From Novosphingobium sp. MW5 (GTDB lineage Bacteria > Pseudomonadota > Alphaproteobacteria > Sphingomonadales > Sphingomonadaceae), in the NCBI GenBank assembly GCA_025938935.1, contig JAPCWB010000001.1:744001-808000 (forward strand): a stretch of 64,000 nt of DNA, read 5' to 3'. Shown piece after piece: positions 45,901 to 55,996 of the stretch. Position 1 is the stretch's first letter, and the number at the start of each line of letters is the position of its first letter. The translations under genes were made by a program, and so were the position numbers. Under the pieces are notes generated by a model. It saw only the letters and a list, made by a program, of their open reading frames with translations. It searched no databases and was not told the DNA's origin.

Positions 45901-46791
45901 TCAGTTGGCCTTGGCTGGAGCCGTCGCGGGGGCGGAGAGGCGGGCCAGCCATGCCTTGGCCTGTTCGGCCTCGGCCGATTGCGGAGCCGTGGCGATCACC
46001 GACTGCCACGATTTGCGCGCGGCATCCTCGCGCCCGGACATGGCCGCGATAAGGCCTGCCTCCAGCCCGATGCCGAGGTCCAGCGGGTCGAGCCGCCCGG
46101 CGACCTCGATAAACGCCTGCGCCTCGGGAAGCTTGCCGGCCAGCCGCGCCGCGCGGGCGGAAATGACGAAGGTTGTGGCATCGGCGGGCAGCGCGGCGCG
46201 CGCCTCGGCCAGCGCGGCGGCGGCTTCGTCCTTGCGGCCGAGCTTGTAGAGCGAGGAGGCGGAATCGCGGGCGATACGGCCGACAAGGACAGTGTCCTCG
46301 GCCTCCTTGGCGAGGGCCTTGGCGCGGGCAAAATGGTCGACGGCAGTGGTATAGGCGGCGCGCCCGTCAGCCGCGATGGCGGCGCCGACCTGGAACTCCG
46401 CGCGGCCGCGCTTGTCGTCTGCAGGGAGTGCATCGCGGGCAGCGATGAAGTCCGCTTCGGCTTCGCTATAGCGTTCGAGCGCGGTCAGCGCGATCGCGCG
46501 GCAGGCCAGCGCATCGGTGTGTTCGGCACCGGTCTTCACCGTCAGCGCCTCGTCCGCGGTGGAAAGCGCCGCGACGGGATCGATGTCGGCCCGGGTATAG
46601 CAGGTCTCGATCGCCGGGCGCGGCAGGACCGGAGCTAGCGGGGCGACCGACTTCTTCGGCGTGTCGCGGCCTTCGAGCGCAGGCTTGGGCACACGCGCGG
46701 TTCTGCCGCCGGGATTTGGCACGGTATAGGGGCCGACCTGCATGATCGCGAGGGTCGAGGAAAACAGGGCGGCTAGTATGGTCATGGGCAT
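45901..46791 (-). CDS. Exported TPR-repeat protein, function unknown
   Basis: A 296-residue protein. A short hydrophobic N-terminus (about 1-20) could be a signal peptide. A proline-rich stretch (about 20-60) precedes four to six TPR-like helical pairs from about 65 to 285, with the typical Ala/Leu/Tyr spacing (for example A-L-E-R-Y-S-E-A-E-A-D-F near 105 and A-x-x-x-x-A-L-P-A-D). TPRs mediate protein contacts; no partner can be inferred. It is followed at two bases by the luciferase-like gene and lies six bases after the alpha/beta hydrolase gene, so the three are probably one operon. Confidence 0.75.
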   Translation of the reverse strand: MPMTILAALFSSTLAIMQVGPYTVPNPGGRTARVPKPALEGRDTPKKSVAPLAPVLPRPAIETCYTRADIDPVAALSTADEALTVKTGAEHTDALACRAIALTALERYSEAEADFIAARDALPADDKRGRAEFQVGAAIAADGRAAYTTAVDHFARAKALAKEAEDTVLVGRIARDSASSLYKLGRKDEAAAALAEARAALPADATTFVISARAARLAGKLPEAQAFIEVAGRLDPLDLGIGLEAGLIAAMSGREDAARKSWQSVIATAPQSAEAEQAKAWLARLSAPATAPAKAN

Positions 46792-46797
46792 CCCGGA

Positions 46798-47544
46798 TCA
46801 GCCGTAAAGGCGGTCAATGGTAGCGAGCAGCAAGGCAATGTCCGTCTCGCGCGACAGGCGGTGGTCGCCGTCCTTGATCAGGTGGACCTGCACATCGGCT
46901 GAACGCAGCGCTTCGGCGAACCTTAGCGAGGTCTGCCACGGCACATCGGGATCGGCCTGCCCGTGGATCAGGCGCACCGGGCAGTCGATGGCGATCTCGG
47001 CATCCAGCAGGCGGCTGGCCTGTCCGTCACTCCAGAACCCGGGGTGAGTCGGTGTCGGGTCGGGGCCGTAGGGGTTGTCCTCGTAGACCGGGCGGCCAGC
47101 GGCGAGGTCGGCCTTTTGCTCCTCGGTATAGCCCCAGTCGGTGAAGTCCGGCGCGGCGGCGATGCCGACAAGGCCGGCGAGGCGGTCTCCAAGTTCCAGT
47201 CCGGTCAGCAGCATCAGCCAGCCGCCCATCGACGATCCGGCGAGCACAACCGGCCCCGGGCAATAGGCTTGGATCAGCGCCTGCACTTCCTCTCGCCAGA
47301 GGCTGAGCGTGCCGTCCGCAAACAGGCCCGAGCTTTCCCCGCAGCCCGAATAGTCGAGCAGCAGACACCCGCGCCCCGTGGCCTCGGCGCGGGCGAAGAC
47401 GGCCTGCGCCTTGCCGCCTGCCATGTCCGACATATAGCCCGGCAGGAACACCAGTGTCGGCGCGGTGCTGTCCTTGGCTGGCGGCGTAAAGCGAAAAGCG
47501 ATGCGCCGCCCGTCGGGCATCAAGTGATGGCGGGGTTCGATCAT
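46798..47544 (-). CDS. Alpha/beta hydrolase (short, cytosolic)
   Basis: A 248-residue alpha/beta hydrolase. The oxyanion-hole strand F-L-P-G-Y is near 33, the L-L-L-D-Y-S-G-C-G-E-S-S-G segment near 60, the nucleophile elbow G-S-S-M-G-G-W near 102, and the late acid and histidine in G-Q-A-D-x-D-V-P near 200 and K-D-G-D-H-R-L-S near 228. This layout resembles palmitoyl-protein thioesterase ABHD10/YqiA-like esterases. The substrate is unknown. It starts with ATG 47544, 22 bases from the next upstream gene's stop. Confidence 0.88.
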   Translation of the reverse strand: MIEPRHHLMPDGRRIAFRFTPPAKDSTAPTLVFLPGYMSDMAGGKAQAVFARAEATGRGCLLLDYSGCGESSGLFADGTLSLWREEVQALIQAYCPGPVVLAGSSMGGWLMLLTGLELGDRLAGLVGIAAAPDFTDWGYTEEQKADLAAGRPVYEDNPYGPDPTPTHPGFWSDGQASRLLDAEIAIDCPVRLIHGQADPDVPWQTSLRFAEALRSADVQVHLIKDGDHRLSRETDIALLLATIDRLYG

Positions 47545-47566
47545 GGTCCTCCGCTTTGCCGCCCCG

Positions 47567-49294
47567 TCAACGGGTGGCAAAGCGCTTTTGCAACCATGCC
47601 GCCATGAGGTCCAGCGCGGCGGGGGCGAAAGTTTCCTCGATCGCCTGGTATTCGCCGAGCCCGCCGGTCTTCGCCGTCTGGAACAGGTGGTTGAGGCCGG
47701 GCAACTCGACGATAGTTACATCCTTATTGGCGGCCGTCGCCTTGCGGATCGCGGGCAGGTTCTCGGCTGCGGGGACCTGCCGGTCGAGCGAGCCATTGAT
47801 CGCCAGCACCGGCACCTTGATGCGGGCAAGATTGGGCACGGGGTCATAGTTCAGGAAATAGCGGAACCACGGGCTCGCCAGCCGCGCGGTGAGCATCGAG
47901 GCCGGGGCATCGGCGGGCATGCCGACAGCGGCGCGGGCCTCGGGCGTCAGGATGGCTGCCACAGCCGTCTCGGTTTCGGCATCGTCCTTGGCCTTGGCGA
48001 CGGCGGCGAAGATCTGCGCCATGAACGGCTCGGCCTTGTCGAGGTCTGCCTCGCTGCGGCCCATCTGTGTGCCGATCAGCCGCTGCTGTGACAGCATCAG
48101 ACGGTCCAGCCGCGTTCCGGGTCCGGCGAGCAGCACGGCATAAGCGACCTTCGGATTGCTCGCCATGGCAATCGGCGCGACCATGCCGCCTTCGGAATGG
48201 CCGATGAAGCCGATCTTGCTGCTGCTGATGTCCGTGCGGGCGGCCAGCGCGGCGAAAGCGGCATTGGCGTCGGTGGCAAAGTCGGCGCTGGTTGCCTTGG
48301 AGAAATCGCCGGTCGACTTGGCCGTGCCCCGGTCGTCATAGCGCAGCACGGCAAAGCCATTACGCGTCAGGTGGTCGGCAATGACGGCGAAGGGCTTGTG
48401 TCCGGCGAGTGTCTCGTCGCGGTCCTGCGCGCCCGAACCGGTGATGAGGATCGCGGCTGGGAAAGGTCCCTTGCCCTGCGGCAGCGTCAGCGTGCCGGCC
48501 AGCGTGACGCCGGGGGCAGCAGGGTTGGCGAAGGTCACCTCTTCGCTGCGATAGGGGAAGGGTGCGATCGGCAATTGCGGGCGCTTGGCGGCAGCCGGCT
48601 GCGCTGCCGCCGCCTTGCGGAAGGTGATCGGCATATCGGCCTGGCCCTGCTGGGCGAGTGTGCCGGCCAGCGACTGGCCATCGTCCGACAGGGTGCCGGA
48701 GAACGACAGCATGCCGCCCAGCAACGAAAATTTCAGCGCATTGCCCTCACGCGAAAGCCCACGCACCGGCACGCCGCTGACCATCTGGTCGGGCGATTCG
48801 TAAAGGCCGATCGTGCCGGTCGGCGCGGTACGAAACCGCACACCCTGCCGCAGGGTGACGCCGTTGAGCACTATTTCGCCGTTCCACCGGCCATCAAGCC
48901 CGGCGATCACCTGAGTGGCGGGGGCATCACCGGCCTTCAGCGCCAGCTTCATGGCGATGCCCTGCGTGAAGGTGCCGATCCACGCCTTGTCCGCCTCGCT
49001 CCAGGTGCCTTCGTACTTTGCCTGAAGGGCATCGACGGCAAAGACCAGGCGCTCCTTGTCCAGCGCCACACTGGTCAGCGGCATTGTCCGCCCGGGATTC
49101 TGGTCGCGGCTTTCGATGTCGCCTTTCAGTGCGCCGTCCGCCCCGCGCTCGATCCGCACGACGAGCATCAGCTCGCCAATCGGGGTGACGCCCGCGCCAT
49201 GCCAGGTCCCCGGACCATCCGGGGCGGCAAGGGCAGCTTGAGGCAGCGCCACAAGCAGGGCGAAAATGGCAAGCAACCGGCGAAACAGGGGCAT
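47567..49294 (-). CDS. Exported alpha/beta hydrolase with N-terminal beta domain
   Basis: A 575-residue protein with a clear signal peptide (about 1-23, A-L-A-A cleavage). Residues about 30-240 contain two repeats of a small beta-rich domain with W-x-G and L-x-F-S-L-x-G patterns (each with S-L-A-G-T-L or E-G-T-W turns). A peptidase-S9-like alpha/beta hydrolase follows: G-S-G-A-Q-D-R-D-E near 295, Y-D-D-R-G-x-G-x-S near 335, nucleophile G-H-S-E-G-G near 380, and the late G-x-x-D-R-Q-V-P and L-N-H-L-F acid and histidine segments. It probably hydrolyses esters or peptides in the periplasm. The two hydrolases and the TPR gene may share an operon. Confidence 0.87.
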   Translation of the reverse strand: MPLFRRLLAIFALLVALPQAALAAPDGPGTWHGAGVTPIGELMLVVRIERGADGALKGDIESRDQNPGRTMPLTSVALDKERLVFAVDALQAKYEGTWSEADKAWIGTFTQGIAMKLALKAGDAPATQVIAGLDGRWNGEIVLNGVTLRQGVRFRTAPTGTIGLYESPDQMVSGVPVRGLSREGNALKFSLLGGMLSFSGTLSDDGQSLAGTLAQQGQADMPITFRKAAAAQPAAAKRPQLPIAPFPYRSEEVTFANPAAPGVTLAGTLTLPQGKGPFPAAILITGSGAQDRDETLAGHKPFAVIADHLTRNGFAVLRYDDRGTAKSTGDFSKATSADFATDANAAFAALAARTDISSSKIGFIGHSEGGMVAPIAMASNPKVAYAVLLAGPGTRLDRLMLSQQRLIGTQMGRSEADLDKAEPFMAQIFAAVAKAKDDAETETAVAAILTPEARAAVGMPADAPASMLTARLASPWFRYFLNYDPVPNLARIKVPVLAINGSLDRQVPAAENLPAIRKATAANKDVTIVELPGLNHLFQTAKTGGLGEYQAIEETFAPAALDLMAAWLQKRFATR

Positions 49295-49340
49295 GATAAT
49301 TCCTTTTGCAGTCAGGCTTTTCGCACAATGCGGTCAGGGG

Positions 49341-49532
49341 TCAATCGCGCTCGAAAATCTCTTCGATGGTCAGTTGGAAGACATCGGCGATGCGGAAGGC
49401 GAGCGGGAGCGAGGGATCGTACTTGCCGGTTTCGATCGCATTGACCGACTGGCGCGATACGGCCAGCTTTTCGGCAAGGTCCTGCTGGCTCCAGGCCCGC
49501 TCGGCGCGCAGCACGCGGAGGCGGTTCTTCAT
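49341..49532 (-). CDS. XRE-family transcriptional regulator (small)
   Basis: A 63-residue DNA-binding protein, almost entirely a Cro/CI helix-turn-helix: R-A-E-R-A-W-S-Q-Q-D-L-A-E-K-L at about 9-23, V-S-R-Q-S-V-N-A-I-E-T-G-K-Y-D-P at about 24-39, then L-A-F-R-I-A-D-V-F. This YozG/YgzD-type regulator is usually encoded with a small membrane protein, as here: its ATG overlaps the stop of the membrane gene by one base (TGATG). It probably represses its own operon. The open frame extends upstream within the other gene, but the conserved start is 49532. Confidence 0.9.
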   Translation of the reverse strand: MKNRLRVLRAERAWSQQDLAEKLAVSRQSVNAIETGKYDPSLPLAFRIADVFQLTIEEIFERD

Positions 49533-49948
49533 CAGCAGGACCCTGCCGTGCCCATGGTGACCTTGTTGAACAGCGCGCCAAGGCCCAATCCGATTGCCCA
49601 GAAAAAGAATACGCCGAAACCATCGTTGCCCGGAGCGACAAGATCGAAGTTCTGCAGGAATTCCCAGACGGTCATGATCGTCAGGCTGAAGCCGCTGGCG
49701 AACAGGCACTGCCGCACCAGCAGCAGCCGCATGAATTCATCGGTTTCCTCGACGATGTAGCGCATCACCGCCCAGAACACCGCGATCACTGGCAGGGCTG
49801 GCAGGATGGCAAGACCATAAGCCAAGGGGCCATGCGGCGGGTTGTGCCGGAAAAGCCAGGCCGCGCCGAAAAGAAAGATCAGGTAGAGGGACATAAGCAC
49901 GGCCAGCCTGAGAAGATAGCGCCGGGCGGGGGGAGACATCTTGCGCAT
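49532..49948 (-). CDS. Four-helix membrane protein partnered with XRE regulator
   Basis: A 138-residue protein with four hydrophobic segments (about 12-30, 42-62, 80-97, 110-130) and a short basic N-terminus. Between helices two and three lies a conserved-looking E-E-T-D-E-F-M-R segment. Proteins of this type are commonly found in front of YozG-like XRE regulators. Their function is unknown, and a toxin, sensor or envelope-stress role are all possible. The ATG at 49948 has an AGGTG ribosome site seven bases upstream; a second ATG at 49939 is an alternative. Confidence 0.75.
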   Translation of the reverse strand: MRKMSPPARRYLLRLAVLMSLYLIFLFGAAWLFRHNPPHGPLAYGLAILPALPVIAVFWAVMRYIVEETDEFMRLLLVRQCLFASGFSLTIMTVWEFLQNFDLVAPGNDGFGVFFFWAIGLGLGALFNKVTMGTAGSC

Positions 49949-50323
49949 TGGAAAGCACCTTTAACTGAATGACAAGGACGCTTTACTTCTGATTCTGCGT
50001 TGGTGTCAATGTTCCTTTACATCAAAAGCCGGATTGCAAAGCCGCGCTGTCCTACATCGTGCCGTGCTGGCATGGTGGTGGAATGAACCGCGCCCTCAGA
50101 TCCAGTCAGCGTGAACCATCCTGCCGTGGCTTAAGGCTGCGCGTGCGGGCCGGTGATGTGTCACCCGTGATCGCGGAACCCGAAAGCCCTGAAATCTGCG
50201 GGTTTGGCGGGGCAGATGCATGGGTGACACGGTGTCACCTCTGTCACCCTGTTCCCGGCTGGCAAATGCGCCGGCGGAATGCGCGGTTGAGGCGCGGTCG
50301 TTCCGTGGCTAAGGGCCTGTGCC
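49949..50323. other. Intergenic region between the membrane/XRE operon and thrS
   Basis: This 375-base region has no convincing gene. The left part, read on the minus strand, has a TTGACA hexamer (complement of 50004-50009) and three CTTTA[AC] repeats at 49959, 49981 and 50015, a plausible promoter/operator for the membrane/XRE operon. The right part has clustered GGTGA/TCACC half-sites (50152-50249) before thrS. No T-box leader is recognisable. Confidence 0.5.
50152..50249. repeat. Clustered GGTGACA/TGTCACC dyads upstream of thrS
   Basis: A dyad GGTGA-N4-TCACC at 50152-50165, a perfect 17-base palindrome GGTGACAC-G-GTGTCACC at 50223-50239 and a further TGTCACCC at 50242-50249. They lie 75-170 bases before the thrS ATG. 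The function is unknown; they could be regulator sites or a small extragenic repeat. Confidence 0.5.
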
Positions 50324-52324
50324 ATGTCTGAAATGATCACGATCAGCCTGCCCGATGGATCCTCGCGCGAAATGCCGCGGGGCTCGACTCCCTATGACGT
50401 TGCCGCGGCGATTGGCCCCGGCCTCGCCAAGGCGGCGATTGCCGCGCGCGTCGACGGCGAACTGGTCGACCTGACCCGGCCCTTCACCGGCAATGCCGCG
50501 CTGGCGCTGGTGACTTCGCGTGACGAGGCCGAAGCGCTCGACCTTGCCCGCCATGACTTTGCCCACGTGCTGGCAGAAGCCGTGCAGGCGCTGTGGCCCG
50601 GCACGCAGATCACCTTTGGCCCGTCGACCGACGATGGCTTCTATTACGACGTGATGGCCCCCGCCAGCCGCGAGCCCTTCGGCATGGATGACCTCCCCGC
50701 CATCGAAGAAAAGATGCGCGAGATCATCCGCGCCGACAAGCCGCTGCGCCGCGAAGTCTGGAGCCGCCAGCAGCTGATCGACAAGTGGAGCGCCGAGGGC
50801 GAGACCTTCAAGGCCGAATGGGCCGCCGAACTGCCAGAGGGCGAGGAGCTGACGGTTTACTGGTCGGGCAGCGACTGGCTCGACATGTGCCGCGGGCCGC
50901 ACCTGCCATCCACCGGCAAGCTCGATCCGGCAGCCTTCAAGCTGATGCGCGTCGCCGGGGCATACTGGCGCGGCGACCAGAAGAATGCGCAGCTGACGCG
51001 CATCTACGGCACCGGCTGGCTCAACAAGAAGCAGCTCGATGCGCACCTGACGCGGCTGGAAGAAGCGGCCAAGCGCGATCACCGGCGTCTGGGTCAGGAA
51101 ATGGACCTGTTCCACCTTCAGGCTGAAGCGCACGGATCGGTGTTCTGGCATCCGCAGGGCTATGTCATCTACCGCGAACTGGAGGACTACATCCGCCGCG
51201 CGGTGCAGGGTGCCGGCTGCAAGGAAGTGAAGACGCCGCAGGTGATGGACGCCCGCCAGTGGGAACAGTCCGGCCACTGGGGCAAGTACCGCGCCAACAT
51301 GTTCGTCATCCCCGACGAAGTGCCGAATACCGAGGACGAAGGCCCGGTGATCAGCGGCGATGCCGACTGGATGGCGCTGAAGCCGATGAACTGCCCGGCG
51401 CACGTGCTAATCTTCCGCCAGGGCATCAAGTCCTACCGCGACCTGCCGCTGCGCATCGTCGAAAACGGCTGCTGCCACCGCAACGAGCCGCACGGCGCAC
51501 TCCACGGGCTGATGCGCGTGCGCCAGTTCACGCAGGACGATGGCCACATCTTCTGCCGCGAGGACCAGATCGTCAGCGAGGTGCGCAATTTCTGCGAGCT
51601 GGCCGACCGGGTCTACAAGCACTTCGGCTTCACCTATGCGGTCAAGCTGGCACTCCGGCCCGACCAGCGCTTCGGCAGCGACGCCGATTGGGACAAGGCC
51701 GAGCAGGAACTGCGCCAGGCGGTGATCGATGCCGGTCTCGCCACCGAGGAATACGGCTGGGAGGAGCTTCCGGGCGAAGGCGCGTTCTATGCGCCCAAGC
51801 TCGAATGGCACCTGACCGACGCGATCGGGCGGACCTGGCAGGTCGGCACGATCCAGTCGGACCGCGTCCTGCCCGAACGGCTCGATGCCAGCTACATCGG
51901 CGAGGACGGCGAGAAGCACCGGCCGGTGATGTTGCACCGCGCGATCTTCGGTTCTTATGAACGCTTCATCGGCATCCTGATCGAGCACTATGCCGGCAAG
52001 CTGCCGGTCTGGCTTGCGCCGACGCAGGCCGTGGTGGCGACGATCGTGTCCGACGCCGATGGCTATGCTGCCGAAGTGACGCGCCAGCTTGCCGAAGCGG
52101 GCATCCGGGTGGAAACAGACACGCGCAACGAGAAGATCAACTACAAGGTGCGCGATCACAGCCTGAAGAAGGTTCCGCACTTGCTCGTCGTCGGCAAGCG
52201 GGAGGCGGAGGAAGGCACTGTCGCCGTCCGCACGCTGGGGGCAGAGCACCAGAAGGTCATGTCGCTGGCTGATGCGATTGCCATGCTGAAGGCCGAGGCA
52301 ACTCCGCCGGATCTGCGGGACTGA
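50324..52324 (+). CDS. thrS: Threonine--tRNA ligase
   Basis: A 666-residue class II synthetase, the usual length. The N-terminal TGS domain is at about 1-65, the editing domain ([10 protein letters not shown] region) at about 75-230, and the catalytic core has the zinc-binding M-N-C-P-A-H with Cys357. Motif 2 is H-R-N-E-P-H-G-A-L near 387, motif 3 lies near 545-560 ([12 protein letters not shown]), and the anticodon-binding domain follows from about 570. It charges tRNA-Thr in the cytoplasm. The TauE-like permease gene follows immediately. Confidence 0.97.
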   Translation: MSEMITISLPDGSSREMPRGSTPYDVAAAIGPGLAKAAIAARVDGELVDLTRPFTGNAALALVTSRDEAEALDLARHDFAHVLAEAVQALWPGTQITFGPSTDDGFYYDVMAPASREPFGMDDLPAIEEKMREIIRADKPLRREVWSRQQLIDKWSAEGETFKAEWAAELPEGEELTVYWSGSDWLDMCRGPHLPSTGKLDPAAFKLMRVAGAYWRGDQKNAQLTRIYGTGWLNKKQLDAHLTRLEEAAKRDHRRLGQEMDLFHLQAEAHGSVFWHPQGYVIYRELEDYIRRAVQGAGCKEVKTPQVMDARQWEQSGHWGKYRANMFVIPDEVPNTEDEGPVISGDADWMALKPMNCPAHVLIFRQGIKSYRDLPLRIVENGCCHRNEPHGALHGLMRVRQFTQDDGHIFCREDQIVSEVRNFCELADRVYKHFGFTYAVKLALRPDQRFGSDADWDKAEQELRQAVIDAGLATEEYGWEELPGEGAFYAPKLEWHLTDAIGRTWQVGTIQSDRVLPERLDASYIGEDGEKHRPVMLHRAIFGSYERFIGILIEHYAGKLPVWLAPTQAVVATIVSDADGYAAEVTRQLAEAGIRVETDTRNEKINYKVRDHSLKKVPHLLVVGKREAEEGTVAVRTLGAEHQKVMSLADAIAMLKAEATPPDLRD

Positions 52325-52371
52325 TTGCTGGTCTCACCTGGGGAGCCATTGCGCTCGGGCTGACGGCCACT

Positions 52372-53055
52372 TTGGTCGCCGGGTTTGTGCGCGGGCTGGC
52401 CGGGTTCGGCCTCGCGATCCTGCTGGTCCCGGTGCTGGCGCTGGCGGTCCCGCCGGTCGAAGCGGTGATGATCGGCAACCTGCTGGGGTTCCTCGTCAGC
52501 TTCGCGCATATCCGCAAGCAGGTGGCCGATACCGAGCGATCGGCCTGGATCATCGCCGGGGTCGCCGTGCTGACGATTCCGTTGGGCTATCTGGCGCTGG
52601 GCTGGGCCGGACCGGCGCTGGCCCGCCTGCTGATTGCCTTGGTGGCGATCGGTGCTTTTGTCGCAGTTCTGCTGCCCAAGAAGCCGCACCACACGCCGGG
52701 GCCGCGGGAGACTGTCGCAACCGGCGTTGCATCGGGCCTTCTCACCGGGTTCGCCGGGATGCCGGGACCGCCCGTGGTGCCGTACTATCTGCGCCGCGAC
52801 ATTGCCCCGGCAGTGGCGCGCGCCTCAATGATGTCGATCTTCCTCGTCACGCAGGGAGCGGGCGCGACCATCGCGGTGCTGCTCGGCAAGGCGAACTGGG
52901 AGGAACTGTGGTTTGCCCTCGCGCTATTCCCGATGGTGTTGGCCGGAAACTGGCTGGGAACGCGCGCCTTTGGCCGCATCGATCCGAAGGCATGGCGCTA
53001 CATCGCCGGCGGCGTGCTCGGTGCGGCGGCCTTGGGAGCCGTGCTCAAACTTTAG
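52372..53055 (+). CDS. TauE/SafE-family (sulfite exporter-like) permease
   Basis: A 227-residue (from TTG 52372) permease with seven to eight hydrophobic helices. It has the family features G-F-V-R-G-L-A-G-F-G-L-A near the start and, in the second half, the repeat S-G-L-L-T-G-F-A-G-M-P-G-P-P-V-V-P-Y. The function of this family is transport of small anions such as sulfite or organosulfonates; this member is not assigned. The annotated start is unusual: no ATG or GTG lies between the thrS stop and TTG 52372, yet the coding pattern begins at ATT 52324 (I-A-G-L-T-W-G), overlapping the thrS stop. Confidence 0.85.
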   Translation: MVAGFVRGLAGFGLAILLVPVLALAVPPVEAVMIGNLLGFLVSFAHIRKQVADTERSAWIIAGVAVLTIPLGYLALGWAGPALARLLIALVAIGAFVAVLLPKKPHHTPGPRETVATGVASGLLTGFAGMPGPPVVPYYLRRDIAPAVARASMMSIFLVTQGAGATIAVLLGKANWEELWFALALFPMVLAGNWLGTRAFGRIDPKAWRYIAGGVLGAAALGAVLKL

Positions 53056-53180
53056 AAAGGAAAGGCGCGCTCGGCGAAGATCAGCGCCAGCGCACAGCCC
53101 GTCACCACGGCAAAGCGCGCCACTTCGAGCGCCGGAAGACGCTGCGGGGCGGACAATGCAAAGGAGACGACTCGAGCCAT
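53052..53180 (-). CDS. Possible 42-residue membrane peptide
   Basis: An ATG at 53180 opens 42 codons ending at TAA 53052-53054. The peptide has a basic, serine-rich start and one hydrophobic segment (about 21-36), as small membrane proteins do. It overlaps the permease stop by four bases and lies 25 bases from the agmatine deiminase stop. No clear ribosome site precedes it and I know no family, so it could be chance. Confidence 0.25.
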   Translation of the reverse strand: MARVVSFALSAPQRLPALEVARFAVVTGCALALIFAERAFPF

Positions 53181-53205
53181 GAGCGCGATGATGCGCTGCA
53201 GGCGG

Positions 53206-54207
53206 TTACCGGTCCGTTAAGAGGGCGGGCATCTGCTGGCTGGCACAGTGAAACGATCCGCCGCCCGCCAGCACGGCATCGGCCATGATGCCGACAACCT
53301 CGCGTTCGGGGAACAGCTCGGCAATCGCCGCGACGCCATCCTCGTCGTGAGCCGTCCCGTAGATCGGCACTGCGACCAGCTTGGAAGTGATGGCGAAGTT
53401 CATGTAGCTGGCAGGCTCAATCCGGCCGTCCGTCTCCACCCGGCCCGGCGAGGGAATATCCCGCACGGTCAGGCCGAAAGCCTCGGCGCGGCGATAGGCA
53501 TCGGCATAGATCGCCGCGTTGGGATCGTCTGCCCCCGTCGCTTGCGGCAGGGCCAGGATATGCGGCGCGACAAATCGGGCGAGGTTATCGACATGGCCGT
53601 CGGTGTGGTCGTTGATCAGGCCTTCGCCCAGCCACAGCACCTGGTCGAAACCGAGGTCGCGGTGCAGCCGGGCCTCGATATCGTCGCGCGACAGATTGGG
53701 GTTCCGGTTGGGATTGAGCAGGCACTGCTCGGTCGTCACCACCAGCCCGGTGCCGTCGCAATCGAGCGCCCCGCCTTCGAGGATCCAGTCCGCGGTCGAC
53801 GGCTCCATCCCCGCACTGCGGGCGAGTTCGGCTCCGATGGTCTGATCACCCTCCATCAGGTACTTGCCGCCCCAGCCATTGAAGCCGAAGCGCCGCGCGG
53901 CCCGGTTGCCCGCATCGTCCATCACGACCAGCGGCCCGGTATCGCGCAGCCAGACGTCGCCATAAGTTCGCGTTTCGAGCTTGACCTTCGCGCTGCACAA
54001 AGCCGCCGCCCGCGCGGCATTGGCCTCGTCGCGAACGATCAGCCGCACCTCCTGCCCGCTCTCCGCAACAGCATTGGCGAAGGCGGCAATCTGCTCCTGC
54101 GCGCGGCCAAGGAAGCCCGGCCATTCCACCGGATCGTGCGGAAAGCCGATCCACAGCCAGTCCTGCGGATGCCATTCGGGGGGCATCCGCATCGTCGTAT
54201 CGGTCAT
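53206..54207 (-). CDS. aguA: Agmatine deiminase
   Basis: A 333-residue enzyme of the guanidino-modifying superfamily that converts agmatine to N-carbamoylputrescine and ammonia. Family motifs are present: R-D-T-G-P near 92, G-F-N-G-W-G-G-K-Y near 112, E-G-G-A-L-D near 147, D-H-T-D-G-H-V-D-N near 205 and the C-terminal G-G-S-F-H-C with the nucleophilic cysteine near 321. The hydrolase for N-carbamoylputrescine (aguB) is not adjacent. The ATG at 54207 gives the family length. Confidence 0.93.
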   Translation of the reverse strand: MTDTTMRMPPEWHPQDWLWIGFPHDPVEWPGFLGRAQEQIAAFANAVAESGQEVRLIVRDEANAARAAALCSAKVKLETRTYGDVWLRDTGPLVVMDDAGNRAARRFGFNGWGGKYLMEGDQTIGAELARSAGMEPSTADWILEGGALDCDGTGLVVTTEQCLLNPNRNPNLSRDDIEARLHRDLGFDQVLWLGEGLINDHTDGHVDNLARFVAPHILALPQATGADDPNAAIYADAYRRAEAFGLTVRDIPSPGRVETDGRIEPASYMNFAITSKLVAVPIYGTAHDEDGVAAIAELFPEREVVGIMADAVLAGGGSFHCASQQMPALLTDR

Positions 54208-54209
54208 TG

Positions 54210-55869
<1,660 letters not shown>

Positions 55870-55996
55870 CGGCGACCTTTCGGATGGATGGCGGCCTGCC
55901 TTCGGGGGCGGCCCGTGCTGAGCACGGTTGTGGCAAAGCGCGCGGGCTCTCGCAAGGCGGCTTGATTGCCCGGCAGCGAAAGGGCAGGGCAGGGCC

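Noticed and set aside
50100..50323. T-box riboswitch before thrS
   Set aside because: No T-box sequence or antiterminator is visible, and T-boxes are not expected in this class; the GGTGACA dyads are a different structure.
50059..50331. A 90-codon frame before thrS
   Set aside because: No coding character, no family, and it spans the palindrome cluster; it runs into thrS in another frame.
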